Source: Dipteris shenzhenensis | Taxonomy: Eukaryota; Polypodiophyta; Polypodiopsida; Gleicheniales | Direction: 5' to 3' (one strand) | DNA: 64,000 nucleotides | Assembly: GCA_047967505.1 (NCBI GenBank) | Contig: CM106539.1 | Shown here: in pieces, positions 22,275 through 33,500 of the stretch | Layout of the letters: each line of letters begins with the position of its first letter | Position numbering within the stretch: position 1 is the first letter of the stretch | Notes under the pieces: generated by a model | What the model saw: only the letters and a program-made list of their open reading frames with translations | Told to the model about the DNA's origin: nothing | Databases searched by the model: none | Translations under genes and position numbers: made by a program

Positions 22275-23687
22275 GTGTTGTTTGACTCAGCGTCAATGCA
22301 CAATGTAAGTAACTCCAAGCTTGTAAAGAGGCTGAAATTAAAGACTAGCCCATCTGACTATGCATATACAGTTAGAATGGCAGATGGAAGTTCAACTGAA
22401 GTATGGGACCAAAGGGTTACCCAGTTGGAACTTCAAATTCAGGACTATACTGAGAAGCTTAATTTTGAAATGACAAAGCTTGCTCACGCTAACATAGCCC
22501 TGGGGAAGGCTTGGCATTCTAGGAAGAATCCAGCCATAGATTGGAAAAAGCACATTTATCAATTCAAGATGAATGATGTGCTGTATGTCTTACGAGGTGA
22601 AAAAGATATACCTCAAGGACCATTGGTTTCCGTAATGGAAGTTCGAAAAGCTCAAGAAGAGTTTTTGTTTCTTTGTACAGCATCAGTAGAGCCGATTGAT
22701 GATCCTTCGGCTAGCACTGATGTTACCCAAAATGGAGAGATGGTCAAGTTGGCTGATCAAATAGCAAAGAAGTTCTCTGATGGTTTTAGGGATGAGTTAC
22801 CTTATGGGTTACCTCTAGAGCAGAATGTTCAGCATAAGATTGAACTAATCCCAGGGGCAAAACCTGTAAATAGACCTCCCTATAGGTTAAGTTTTACCGA
22901 AGAAGCGGAGGTACGAAGACAATTGGAAGAATACCTTAAGCTGGGGCAGATTCAACCTAGTTTCTCACCTTTTGCTTCGCCAATGATATTTAAAAAAAAG
23001 AAAGATGATACTTTTCACCTTTGTATAGATTACAGAGCATTGAATAATATCACTATTAAGCATAGGTATCCAATGGCTCGGATCGATGATTTGCTAGATG
23101 TGTTACATGGGGCCGTAATTTTCAGTAAGATATATCTTAAATGTGGCTACCATCAGATCTGTATTAGAGCCGAGGATGTGCATAAAACCGCTTTAACCGA
23201 TGCAAGTGGCATTACGATAAGAGTAGTTCTCCAAGAGGGAAGGCCAATAGCCTTTGAAAGCAAGAAGCTTTCTCCCTCTCAACGAAATTGGCCAACTCAT
23301 GAATTAGAGTTGTATGCTATTATCCATGCTCTGAAAACATGGAGACATTATTTATATGGATCAGAGTTTTATGTTGATGTTGATCATGATACTCTGAAAC
23401 ATTTTTGTAAACAACCTGACTTGAGAGGCCGCCAAGCTAGATGGGCAGAACTCATGCAGAAGTTCAACTTAATGATTTGGTACCAAAGAGGAAAGGATAA
23501 TAAAGTTGTTGATGCGTTGTCACGCATTATGCATAATATGAGTTTCACGGTATTAGAGAGTGCGCTAATGGCCGAGATTAGGAAAACTCAAAAGGTGGAC
23601 GAGTTCGCCCAGAGCCTTTGGCCTAAGGCTCATATATTCAAACCCGGGGAAAAGGATGACCTGGCATCCAGAAAAAGCCAAACTTAA
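22275..23687 (+). pseudogene. pol: Chromovirus pol: protease, RT lacking its active site, RNase H
   Basis: A continuous 470-codon frame. Residues 1-30 are a retropepsin-like start (LFDSASMHN) in which the usual DSG is DSA. RT begins near residue 195 with PVNRPPYRLS and runs through FKKKKDDTFHLCIDYRALNN and FSKIYLKCGYHQI. The first catalytic aspartate (normally SK-I-D-LKSGYHQI) is tyrosine. After HKTAL the frame jumps straight to TDASGITIRVVLQEGRPIAF, the start of RNase H. The RT palm with YxDD, the thumb and the connection are gone without loss of frame. RNase H continues with HELELYAIIHALKTWRHYL and ends DKVVDALSR-like (NKVVDALSR). No RT activity is possible. Confidence 0.88.
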
Positions 23688-23711
23688 GCAAGATATACCA
23701 TAAGAGATGGT

Positions 23712-24651
23712 ATGCTGAAAAGAAATGGCAAGGTAGTAGTACCTAATCAGAATGATCTCAAGCAGAGAGTCATTCAACAATGCCATGATAGCCCATGTGC
23801 GGAACATCCAGGAGTCGAGAAAACATATGATCTCGTGAAGCAAGATTTCTTTTGGCCAAAAATGAAAAAACATATTCATGAACACGTGACGTTTTTTGTG
23901 TCAGGTAAGTAAGGCGGAGCGGGTGAAGCCACCCGGACTTTTATAGCCTTTGGAAATACCACTAGGTAGGTGGGAGAGCATTTCCATGGACTTTATTGTA
24001 GGTCTGCCTACGACACAAGGTGAATATGATTCTATCCTTGTGATAGTTGATCGTCTTACCAAGATGGCTCACTTCATTCCAACTAGAGAGTCTGTTAGTG
24101 CCCCGCAAGTGGTGGATTTGTTTATTAAACATATATTTCGTTTGCATGGATTACCCAAATCCATAGTGTCAGACAGGGATGTCATATTTACCAGTCATTT
24201 TTGGACTGCAATGTTTGAGACACTAAGGACTGAGTTGGGAATGAGTAGTGGGGATCATCTAGAAACGGATGGTCAGACGGAAAGAATCAACCAAAATTTG
24301 GAGGATATGCTTAGAGCATATGTGTCATCGAGGCAACATACATGGGACAAGTGGTTGCTATTGTTAGAATTTGCCTACAATGATAGAAAACATTCCTCTA
24401 CAGGGTTCAATCCGTTTGAGCTGAACTATGGTTATAGACCAGCAAATCCAACTACAGTTGGAATACCTCAGAAAGTGCCTAGTGCTGCGAACTTTGTGGT
24501 TCAGATGCGGGAGATGCTAGCACTTGCAAGAGCTAACACCGCCAAGCTATGGATAGAGCTAAGGCGTATGCGGATGAAAACGGATCCATTACAGAATTTA
24601 AGGAAGGAGAAAAAGTTTTTCTCAAAGTTCCTTCGCACTCTAAGTCTTTGA
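23712..24651 (+). pseudogene. pol: Chromovirus integrase (zinc finger and catalytic core)
   Basis: The first frame (23712-23909) holds the HHCC N-terminal domain (CAEHPGVEKTYDLVKQDFFW) and breaks before the CxxC pair. The second frame from 23950 holds the catalytic core: WESISMDFIVGLPTTQGEYD (first Asp), GLPKSIVSDRDVIFTSHFW (second Asp), and DGQTERINQNLEDMLRAYV (Glu). GFNPFELNYGYRP follows, the usual end of the core. Known role of the family: inserting cDNA into chromatin. Frameshifts at about 23885 and 24640 break the protein. Confidence 0.88.
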
Positions 24652-24767
24652 TTGTAGGAGAGTGTGCTAAGCTATCACCCCGATATTGTGGGTCGTAATT
24701 AATTCTAAAAAGAATAGGCAAGGTAGCCTATAAATTAGAACTACCACAGGGTTGTAAGGTACACCCA

Positions 24768-25034
24768 GTGTTTCATGTTTCTCGCTTAAAGAAATTTTTG
24801 CATACAAGTGACTCACTAATCGAGGGTGTTGTTTTGTTTCAGGAGACAGAGGATAATGCAGGACACAAACCAACAAGAATCCTAGACCAAGGAACAATGC
24901 AAGTATGCAGCCGGAAGATACCCACGGTGTTGGTTGCATGGCATCGTTTACCTCTATCAGAAGCTACCTGGAAATCCGTATACCAATTCCGGAGAGTATT
25001 CCCAAACTCTATCATCGAGGACGCTGATGCTTGA
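24768..25034 (+). pseudogene. pol: Integrase C-terminal chromodomain
   Basis: MFHVSRLKKF (end of the integrase C-terminal domain) is followed by KPTRILDQG, VLVAWHRLPLSEATWKSVY and QFRRVFPN. These fit the chromodomain that chromoviruses carry for targeting modified histones. It ends TGA 11 bases before the right LTR and is separated from the core by a frameshift. Confidence 0.8.
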
Positions 25035-25046
25035 AGAGGGAAGGAA

Positions 25047-25452
25047 TGTTACGCTCAAGTTAAGGTAACATGACCTCGGAAGGGTTAGTTGACATTTTCC
25101 TTTAAAGGATCAATGTTTGTATTATATTTGTTTGGGCTTCACGTAAATGATCAAGAAAGGAATCAAGGTCAAGGTCCTTGGTGAGGGTGACATGGCACAA
25201 GACTAGGTGGATCTAAGGCTAAGGGGTCTAAATGCATTAAATGTGCCAAGGGGCAAATGACTTCAATGTTATCCCAAGAGAGGGGTAAATGATGCATTGA
25301 GGAGATGCCCTCAAATGTAGACATGTGGCATACTAGATCCATCTAGGAAATTGGGGTTTGGTGGAATCTACAAGCTGGAGCCTTCACTTATGTGGGCTAT
25401 TTGAAGAGTTTGCTACCACCGAGGTTGGCTGGGAGGAAATTTACGTGTACCT
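25047..25452 (+). repeat. Right LTR of the chromovirus (truncated)
   Basis: Starts TGTTACGCTCAAG after the purine tract GAAGAGGGAAGGAA. It matches the left LTR to about 25452 (GGGAGGAAATTTACGTG), then similarity ends. Confidence 0.8.
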
Positions 25453-26588
25453 GCCCTGCGATTGACTGTTGAGCTGACAACTGAAGAGAGTGATCGTTAT
25501 ACTCGAATTGGCAGGAGGCTTCAGATGGACTCTTCAACATGAACCCCTTCGGAGGAGAGGCTTTGTGCTCATGGGGGTGGTCTATACCTTATTTAAGAGC
25601 ATGACATGAATTTCCAAGGTTTCTTGTCAACAAGTTCATGGGATGCACTGTCTCTGTGAAATCATCACAAAAGCATTGATAATACTTGCTTTTTCCTGGC
25701 CCAGAGGGTGCCCCAAGAGGTCCATTCCAGGTTTTGGATGCGGCTATGGTCCAGTAGGAAGATCTCCTACTTTTTCTAGCTGGCCGCCCACGAAGGCTTG
25801 CCCATAGGCCCGTGGTTGGATTAGATCCGGGTGGAGGGGGGTGTCACTATTGCTCAGCTAGTGTTTTGGAGACAATCCCTCACTGTCTTTGGAGCTATTG
25901 TAGCACAAAGAGTATCTGGATGGGAGTCCTCAGGATTATGACACGCATGCAGTGGTGCCTTCAGAGGGACTACACCTGAGGGATGGTGACCTAGTTGACT
26001 AAGGGAGAGGGAGGTCACGCGTTCCAGATTGATGGGGTCTCTCCAACTTACCGGATACAGGATCAGAGCATTTAGAGGATATAGATCCAGGAGGCGGTCC
26101 CTCTTGATAGCCAGGATCCTCATTCCCCTTTGGAGGATAGCGTGTGGAAGGTAGTAGCCTATATCACGGCGTGGAACATTTGGGTTGCTCGCTGTAGTCT
26201 GGTGATAGGTGAGCATCCAGTTCCACCCTCGGCTACCTTGGTCGCCATCTAGTAGAATATCATCTACACCCTACGCTCCACCTGGGAGTATGGGAATCCC
26301 GAGCTCTAGGGCGACTATCTCGAGACGCGCACGTTTCTGCAAGGCTTGGCCTGCAAGAGTTTTCTACATATTCATTCCGCGAGGGAGTCACTGGTTGTAA
26401 AGTCCCCCCACTTGGCTGTTAGCCCCTATACCAAAGATTCCCTAGGCAGTGAGCTGGGTTTCTCTGGAACAGGCTGGTTTTCTTCTTTCAACCTTAATCA
26501 ATTTTTTCCATACTTAGCACCTTCGGGGCTGCTCTTTTGTATGAAGTTTTTCAAGCATTAATAGAAGGTTTCTTTCTTTGCAAAAAAA
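25453..26588 (+). pseudogene. LINE remnant, right part with A-tail
   Basis: Plus-strand fragments suit a LINE C terminus: an LCAHGGGLYLI-like Cys/His patch (about 25560-25600), and SVWKVVAYITAWNIWVARCS (about 26140-26200), the aromatic stretch found at LINE ends. The non-coding tail closes with an A-run at 26581-26588, as expected for a LINE 3' end. It is probably the continuation of 14816-16953 across the chromovirus insertion. Confidence 0.6.
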
Positions 26589-26589
26589 A

Positions 26590-28777
26590 GTCCCTCAAAA
26601 GGTGTTGCAATTGGGGGTTGTTTGGATGGACACACGTAGCTCGTGCCCGACTCGTCCTTAGACTAGGGCTCATAAAGGGGTCACCGCATATGACAAAATA
26701 GCTTGGGTCAAACTATGTGTCACAATGCACCCAGTGTAGGGATGCATGTGACATTCCCTCTTGCTAAAATTCTAGATGATGGTAGCTGCTGAGGGGCTGA
26801 GTGAACCTGCGAAGGGAATGGCATCATGATTACCACCAACTGCTACTCAAAACCTGACCGTCCTCCCGAAGAAATAAGGAATAGCATTCTGGCACATGCA
26901 CTGATCCGGCACTACTCCAAAAAGTGGAGGAACGAGTGCTCTGCTATAATAGCATGACGGCTCAATAAAAACTCATGAGAACTGGTACAACCGCGAAGAT
27001 TGGAAGCCAAACTCTTGTGACCAATCATTCCACCACGCTACTACTACTACGAATTCCTGATTAACGGGTGGTATGGCACTCTAATAGGCTCCTAGAAATA
27101 TGGACTACATGTCGTCTTTGTGAGTTGTTGAGGATTGGCTAGGCTGTTGATGTGGAAGCACAACACTCTGGACGGCTAATGAAACTGGCTATCAACTGTC
27201 GTCATGCACCTCCAATACAGAAGATCCACCCACATAGAAATGCTAGTGCTACTCCATGAACTCCTGGGGTGGTGACAAAGCCAATGAGGCTAGACAACCC
27301 AAACTGAAACCCCAAAATACTCACATGCACTACTAGAAACAGAGGTATTGTTGTCTACATGACTACGGTGAAGGAAAGCTAGTATACTCCTACCTCCTCT
27401 ACTGGAGTGATAACTTAGCAGATAATGGACCGCTTGTGGATGAAGAACTATCTACCATTGCAGAAGGTAGTCCACTACAATGTCTCTAGGGTGGAAGACC
27501 TCGGAGCAGCTGATGGATTCACACTGGTAGCTGCTGATTGGGAGAGGAACTGTGAGCACGCCGTGAGAAACTGCTGATGTTGTAAAAGCATTTGCTCTCG
27601 GTCTCGCCTACGCTGGACCTCCAATGTTGCAAAGTCGGCACGATGTCTGGCCCGGTGCCTCAAGGCATTCGTGTTCCAACACAAGCTGTAAATGGTCCAA
27701 TGTCGTTGCATTCTTCTTTTCCGCTGATTCTGCTCAAGGAGACGAACCTGCTCCTTGAACACTCACATGAGAGCTGCTATGCTAGATGAGTCCAGATGGA
27801 AGATGGTAGACCCATCAACTAATGCGACAAACTGCCATAGAAACAAAAAAAATCCCCCTAACCTTGCCACAAGGTGTAAACGAATAATTCGGGTGAAGAC
27901 GGGAGCCATCCCAATACGTGATGAAGGAGGGAGGGAGAGGCTAATGTAGTATGGTACTACCACTAGTTCAGGGTAGGGACAGAAATATAGAAACACAAAA
28001 TATCCCGGACATGCTCCCCCCTCTACTGACCAAGTCTCCATTACTGAGCTTTGCTGCCAAGACTACCTCCAAACTTCTGCAGATCAGAAGGAGCCATGCT
28101 ACTCTGATACCAATGTGACATGCAGGGCTTGCTGTGCGGAAATAGATGAAATGCAAAAGGACAACTCAAGCATGAGAGACCACAGATCTTCCTATCTATA
28201 GTACACTGCTTTATTTATAATGCTGGCATAAATGCCGTAACTACCGTTGTACATGAGTGCCAAATCGGCATATAAAGCTAAGCACAGAAACTTCCCTTAT
28301 TTGTGACTGCTGTGGAAGCACGAACTATGCTGATGAACAAAAATGCCTGAGCCTCAGTTGTTGTCCCACACACTGGTATACTACCTTCAACCGCGATCTG
28401 TAGAGGTGGTTTTACCGCTGCCTCTGGAGCTGGATTCGCACAACACATGGCTAGATCTATGGCTGGAGAAAGGTTGGTACCGAATCCTAAATGAGGGGCA
28501 GAGCAACCTCTTAAACAGGCTTGAAATGGCTGATTGGACTACCCAACTGGCAATCTTGGTTGACCGACTTGACTGGTCGGGTCAACCTACTTGACAGGCT
28601 AGGTCAACTGACCCAACCTGGTCAGCAACCCATGGTGACAAAGGGCGACCCAGTGCCTCTTAAGTGGGCTACTAGAAGTCCCTCAAAAGGTGCTGCAATT
28701 ACTTCTGGATGCTGCGATTTGCTAACAAGGCAGTCAGTTGTCACAGCAACCTGGGCTTGACCCTGGTGCATGTGACA
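26590..28777 (-). mobile_element. Probable pol-less LTR element (LARD-like)
   Basis: The minus strand shows a primer site TGGTATCAGAGT (28112-28101) one base inside a putative 5' LTR (28114-28777), whose ends are GCATGTCACA (inner) and TGTCACATGC (outer). A second TGTCACATGC (26753-26744) follows a purine-rich AGCAAGAGGGAA and starts a shorter, diverged LTR (to about 26590). Both LTRs share GTCCCTCAAAAGGTG. The ~1.35-kb interior has no gag or pol. A 95-codon Arg/Gln-rich coiled-coil-like frame (27762-27475) is its only notable frame. No target duplication was found, since the left LTR is cut against the LINE tail. Confidence 0.5.
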
Positions 28778-29692
28778 TACACACAGATCCATCTGCCCCA
28801 CTCCTTGAGGATATCAATCAGACAGTTCCATGTGCAATCACACCGACTTCACATTGAGAGTGGACACGCTGAGCGCATACCTAGAGAGGGTCACATCTGT
28901 ACTTTATGTCATCAACAAGAGATCAAGTTGGAGGAGCAGTTCGCTTTTTGATGCCCTATATACCACGAGATCGGAGGTCACTACTGACTCTTCAAGGATG
29001 TTTTTGGATCCCTACCTAGATCAGAGATGCATGGCAACCTTCTTTCATAAGGTCACCTGACACAGGGAGCATTTGCTTAGGATACACAGGCGAAAGATCA
29101 GGGTGCACAGCCAGACTCCAATCAGAGGATGATCATTGAGTCTTTCCAATTAAGCATCATGGGCTAGTAGGCCCTAGGGAGATGGTGGATCCGACGTCTA
29201 GAGTGAGAGACATGGCAGACTCGCCAGCGAGTTGAGGCACAGACCAGACTTGCGAGATTTCCCTCCATGCTCACCAGATCAGAGGCACGGACGATGGGGG
29301 TGGCAGTGGCACTTGTCCGATGCAGAGCCATAGCTAGGAGACCACAGCAAACCACACATATTGACTGTCGCCAGCGGTCTATCACTAGCTTTATGCCGCT
29401 GCAGCCTCGTACACTGCCGGGCTCCCTCTCTGCTTGACCCCTCCGCCAGCTTCAGGATGATAGTCACAGTGTTGCCACATCACAGCTTCCATCCTCTCCA
29501 TGGGCTCATAGATTTCTTTTTATGTATTGGCGTTTCTATGATTATGGCTATGTTGTGTTCATCTTGGGTGTTGATGCTGCTTAGAGGTTCCAACCTTCAG
29601 CTCATTGTATCAGGTACTTTCAGTCTCATAGACCCTTCGGTCTTTCGAAGACTTTTAATAAAAAACCTCTCTCTCTCTCTCTCTCTCTCTTC
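28778..29692. other. Unassigned stretch ending in a (CT)n tract
   Basis: No recognised gene. A protein-like but broken plus-strand run occurs at about 28930-29060. The end (CGAAGACTTTTAATAAAAAA, then CT repeats at about 29670-29690) resembles a LINE 3' end but lacks coding support. Confidence 0.35.
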
Positions 29693-30216
29693 CCCCCCTG
29701 CGGCTTGTATGAGTTTCTTTCGATTTGTTGTACTCTGTCTTGTGAAACTAATCAGGACTACCAATAGTTCCTACATACTTCACACTCTCTTGTGACCTGT
29801 GGCTTCTCACCCTTAAATAAACATTAGTGAACTTACATGTTTTGAAATGTGAACATGGACACTTGTCACATCCTCCTTCATAGTTGAGGTTGACAGGTTT
29901 ATTTATACTTCACAATATGAAGTAATTTACAAAATTACATTCAATAATGATGAGATCTGTACATCTTCAATATTGTTTTGAGGAATGTAGATTAACGCAC
30001 ATCCCACTAGCATAAACTTATGGCAATAAATCAGATACCCTGAGTACGGTTTTGTGTTTTAAATAAAAGGATCCTCCTTATTCACAGCCATGAAACTTGA
30101 TGCAGGGACTGAATATGGTGACTTCACACTTTCAAGCCCAGTTGGCCTTTACAGATTAGAAAATGCAGTAGTATACACAATATATGAGCTCCAAATCCGT
30201 TCATCTTCCGGTAATA
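29693..30216 (-). other. Downstream region / likely 3' UTR of the F-box/kelch gene
   Basis: AT-rich sequence immediately after the stop codon on the minus strand, with no other feature recognised. The exact polyadenylation site cannot be fixed. Confidence 0.4.
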
Positions 30217-30576
30217 TTACAGCCTCAGCACTGCTGAAGCCAACACAGTGCCTTCACTACTTCCCATAGTTGCCGCATATTGCCAAGGCGTAAACTGGTA
30301 TGCCCCTTGCAGCGAAATTTTACAAAACTCTGTTGTATTAAGTGGCTGCATGAAATGCCGGTTGTACCTTGATATTCGTCTTCCACCAATGATGTAAAGA
30401 TCACCATTCAGGCTCTCACAAGCAAACCCAACTCGAGAGAATGCACGGCTATATAAATCTCCACCTGAGAGATTACCCACATGGTGCCATCCATTGGAGT
30501 CCCTGTCATAGATCATTAGTTTGCTCTGGTAAACAAAAAGTAGCTTCCCACAATATATGGTGTTTGGCCCCGGTAC
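30217..30576 (-). CDS. F-box/kelch gene exon 4
   Basis: 360 nt from acceptor CTGATCAG|GTACCG to TAA at 30219-30217. It encodes 119 residues, including LYIIGGRR and the C-terminal tail ending ASAVLRL. Confidence 0.9.
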   Translation of the reverse strand, partial: VPGPNTIYCGKLLFVYQSKLMIYDRDSNGWHHVGNLSGGDLYSRAFSRVGFACESLNGDLYIIGGRRISRYNRHFMQPLNTTEFCKISLQGAYQFTPWQYAATMGSSEGTVLASAVLRL

Positions 30577-33500
30577 CTGATCAGTGCTTTCAGTTAACAA
30601 GCTTGCAAACCACGAAGCCATGTGTGAATTTCCAATGTGCGTACATTTGTCAAATTGCATAAGCAGACCAGCAAAACAATGCAAAAAAGCATGTGGTTCA
30701 CATGGACATCCAATGAGGCAATGCAACATACAAGTATATACCTTTGTAAGACTAGAATAAGTCCAATCATTTTTGTTGTTCTAAAGACCAAAAATCTACA
30801 CAGAAAAAAAAAGAGAAAATGAAAGAGAAGAAAAAAAGAGGTAAACAAAAACTTTTATGAAAAACAAAAGGAAAACATACTTAGCAAGCAAAGCAACACT
30901 TATGTCGTCATCAGTGTGTTGGAAAGGTCACCTCCCCATCTGTAAGCCCCCAAATGAGGAGAGCGTGGGGGAGGGAAACCTAGGGCAGAAGATGCCCAGA
31001 GAAGAAAGAGAGAGGGGGCTGCCACATGGGCAGCACCTCACAAGAGAAGAAAGCTGCAAAGGACGGAACCTGTGGAAGGCGGGGACAGCATGCCCTAGAT
31101 CTGAACTGGCAGGGCACGATGATGTCAGCAGCGTACAGCTCTGCACGGAACTGGGAGAGGGCCTGGCAGAGGCGCAGTTATGGCAGCATGTGCAGAAGGA
31201 AAAGTGGCTGTCAGTGGGCAGGAGGCAGGCCTTTTATAGGCTGGATACTTGCCTTGAATGGAGGGCCAAAGGACCCTGAAAGTGTGGGCCAAAAGCCCTG
31301 GGGGGGTGTGCCCTTTTAGGGCTGGACCAGCCACAGACTGGTCGGCCAGTCTGTAACAGGCTGGTCGGTTTTTTACCAGCCCCCTTGGGGCCTATATAAA
31401 GAGGCCATTGAGCCTCACTCAAACATCACTTGGAGCAGCAGAAAAGCCCCATCAGAAAGGAGCAGCAGGCAGCTTTTCTTGGGCCTCATCACTGGAGGAG
31501 AAGAGAGCATACAGTGGCTGCAGACTTAGCTGAGGGTGCTGCCCACCTAGGCTGGTGCAAAGACAGCAAGGTGGAAGGGATCTAGATGGAAGGTCTACAG
31601 AAGCTCGAGGTGGAGCACGCGGACTCGAGTCTAGAGATAGCCAGCAGATAGGAGAAGGACCTTGTGGTAAGATCAGAGGACCACATCATTGGTGGGACTC
31701 TGGATCTGTCTCTTTTGTATTGTGTCCATAGTTGTGGACGTAAAAATATATATTTTGGTGGTTTCTCTATCTGGTTGGTTCATTGTCTATTGATGAGTCT
31801 GCACATCCATTGAATGCACATAAGTAAAGAAGTTTGTGATTCCACACCCACACCGCACACTGTGTGAGCTCCTGGGCATTACTATAAGTCTTCCGCTGCG
31901 TGTACCCTCTGTTGGGTATTTTCTAACATGGTATCAGAGCCCAAGTAGGAGGCTCACAAGTGTGGGAGCCTGAAGGCAGGGGCCTTGCTGAAGGACGACC
32001 CTGATTCAGAAGCTCTAGGGAATCGACTTCCACAACTGGAGGATTGTGCCCTTGCGAGAAGGAGGGTGACTCAGGTTCAGTCAGGTGCGTTCAGAGTTCT
32101 GGTTTACTGAAATTGAGTTTGGTTGACTTTGCTGTGTGGTATATACAGCAGAGATGTCGACCTCTACAGCCTCTTCAGCCCCTGCTTTCCCTTCCTCCTC
32201 CCCCAGTTTTCTCTCTTTCACTATCCCTAATTTTAAAGAGTCTCGGAACCTGGACGGGACTAATTACCCGATCTGGAAAGTGAAGATCTGGAGTCATTTA
32301 GTGGCTCGGAAGTTGTGGAAGCTGACCACGGGAGAGGAGTCGAAGCCGGAGGACATGGTGGACAGTAAAGGGGAGGTACTCATGGCAGTAGACAGAGAGG
32401 AGCTTGAAGCTTGGGAAGAAAGAGATGCCCATGCCCTGGCAATAATCATAGGGACTACGGCGGACTCCGTTCTTCTGCATATCCAGCTAGCCGAGACGTC
32501 AGTAGAGGCGTGGGCCACCCTGAAGGATCTATACGAGACAGACAATACCTCCCCGATTGTGCTTCTTCAGCATCAACTCTACAATCTTGATATGGAAGAA
32601 GGAGATACGGTACATAGCCATTTGACGAAGGTCAAGGTGGTGAGGGATCAGCTGGCAACAATTGGTCAGAAGACAGACTCATGCCATCTGGCCTTGATGG
32701 TACTGAGGAGATTGCCTCAGAGTTTCAAGAGCTTTGTTACGGCTGTGACAACAGGACAGAGGACCAAACCTCTGACGTTTGAGGAGTTGTGTCCATTACT
32801 TCTACAGGAGGAAGCTCGAGAGAAGCTCTATAACGAGGATAAAGATGACAAGGCGATGCTGGTGAAGGATTCCGCTGGCAAAGAAAAGGGCAAGCCTAAT
32901 GGTGGCAAGTCCAATAAAGACGACTCTAACGACGAGGGGACTTCGAAGAGAAAGCACAAGAAGAAGTGTTTTTATTATGATACGCCCGGACATTTTGCAA
33001 AGGACTGCAGAAAGAAAAAGGCGGATCTGAAAAACAAACAGGAGTCTGACTCAGATTCAGAGGGAAAGACCAAAGCAATGTGGTAATCGAAGAGTTGTTC
33101 CTGGTGACATCACCGAGTGTTACCAAGGTCACATATGTTGATCCAAAAGTCACAATAAGGATGTCTGACATAGAGATGTGGGTCGACGAGGAGTCAGATG
33201 CCTTTGTAAGGGTGAAGGACAGCATGAAGCGCTTGGTACCTTCCAGGTGTGTGGCTGTTGACACTAACACGAGGGTGGATTCCATGAAAGGCCCTGGGGT
33301 CTCATGGTCAGATGGATGCTGGAGTTCAGAAGGGGACAGTACAGGATTACACAAACGCTTGGTGGGTGCCTTAATGAGAGTTTGCTTTCAGAGCGAACAT
33401 TCAAGCAGTACAACAGTCTGGTATGTATCTCATATTCCGCATTTGAGCCTTTATAGCATGCTGTGGAGAGACTCTGCTCTTCATTTGTCTCAGGTGATAA

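Larger units (their letters stand above)
16954..25452 (+). mobile_element. Chromovirus (Ty3/Gypsy with chromodomain), defective, inserted in a LINE
   Basis: Left LTR starts at 16954 and right LTR at 25047, both with TGTTACGCTCAAG. Between them lie gag, protease, partial RT, RNase H, integrase and a C-terminal chromodomain, in the Gypsy order. The left LTR is split by a Copia gag-only element (17278-19921). The right LTR similarity stops at about 25452 without a CA end or a matching target duplication, so the right end is truncated or rearranged. A PBS-like TGGATATCAGAG occurs at about 20123, only loosely matching an initiator-Met site. Confidence 0.85.

Noticed and set aside
30937-31422. Overlapping open frames in the left LTR of the intronic element (also in the right LTR)
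   Set aside because: The same frames recur in both LTRs because the DNA is repeated; no domain content.
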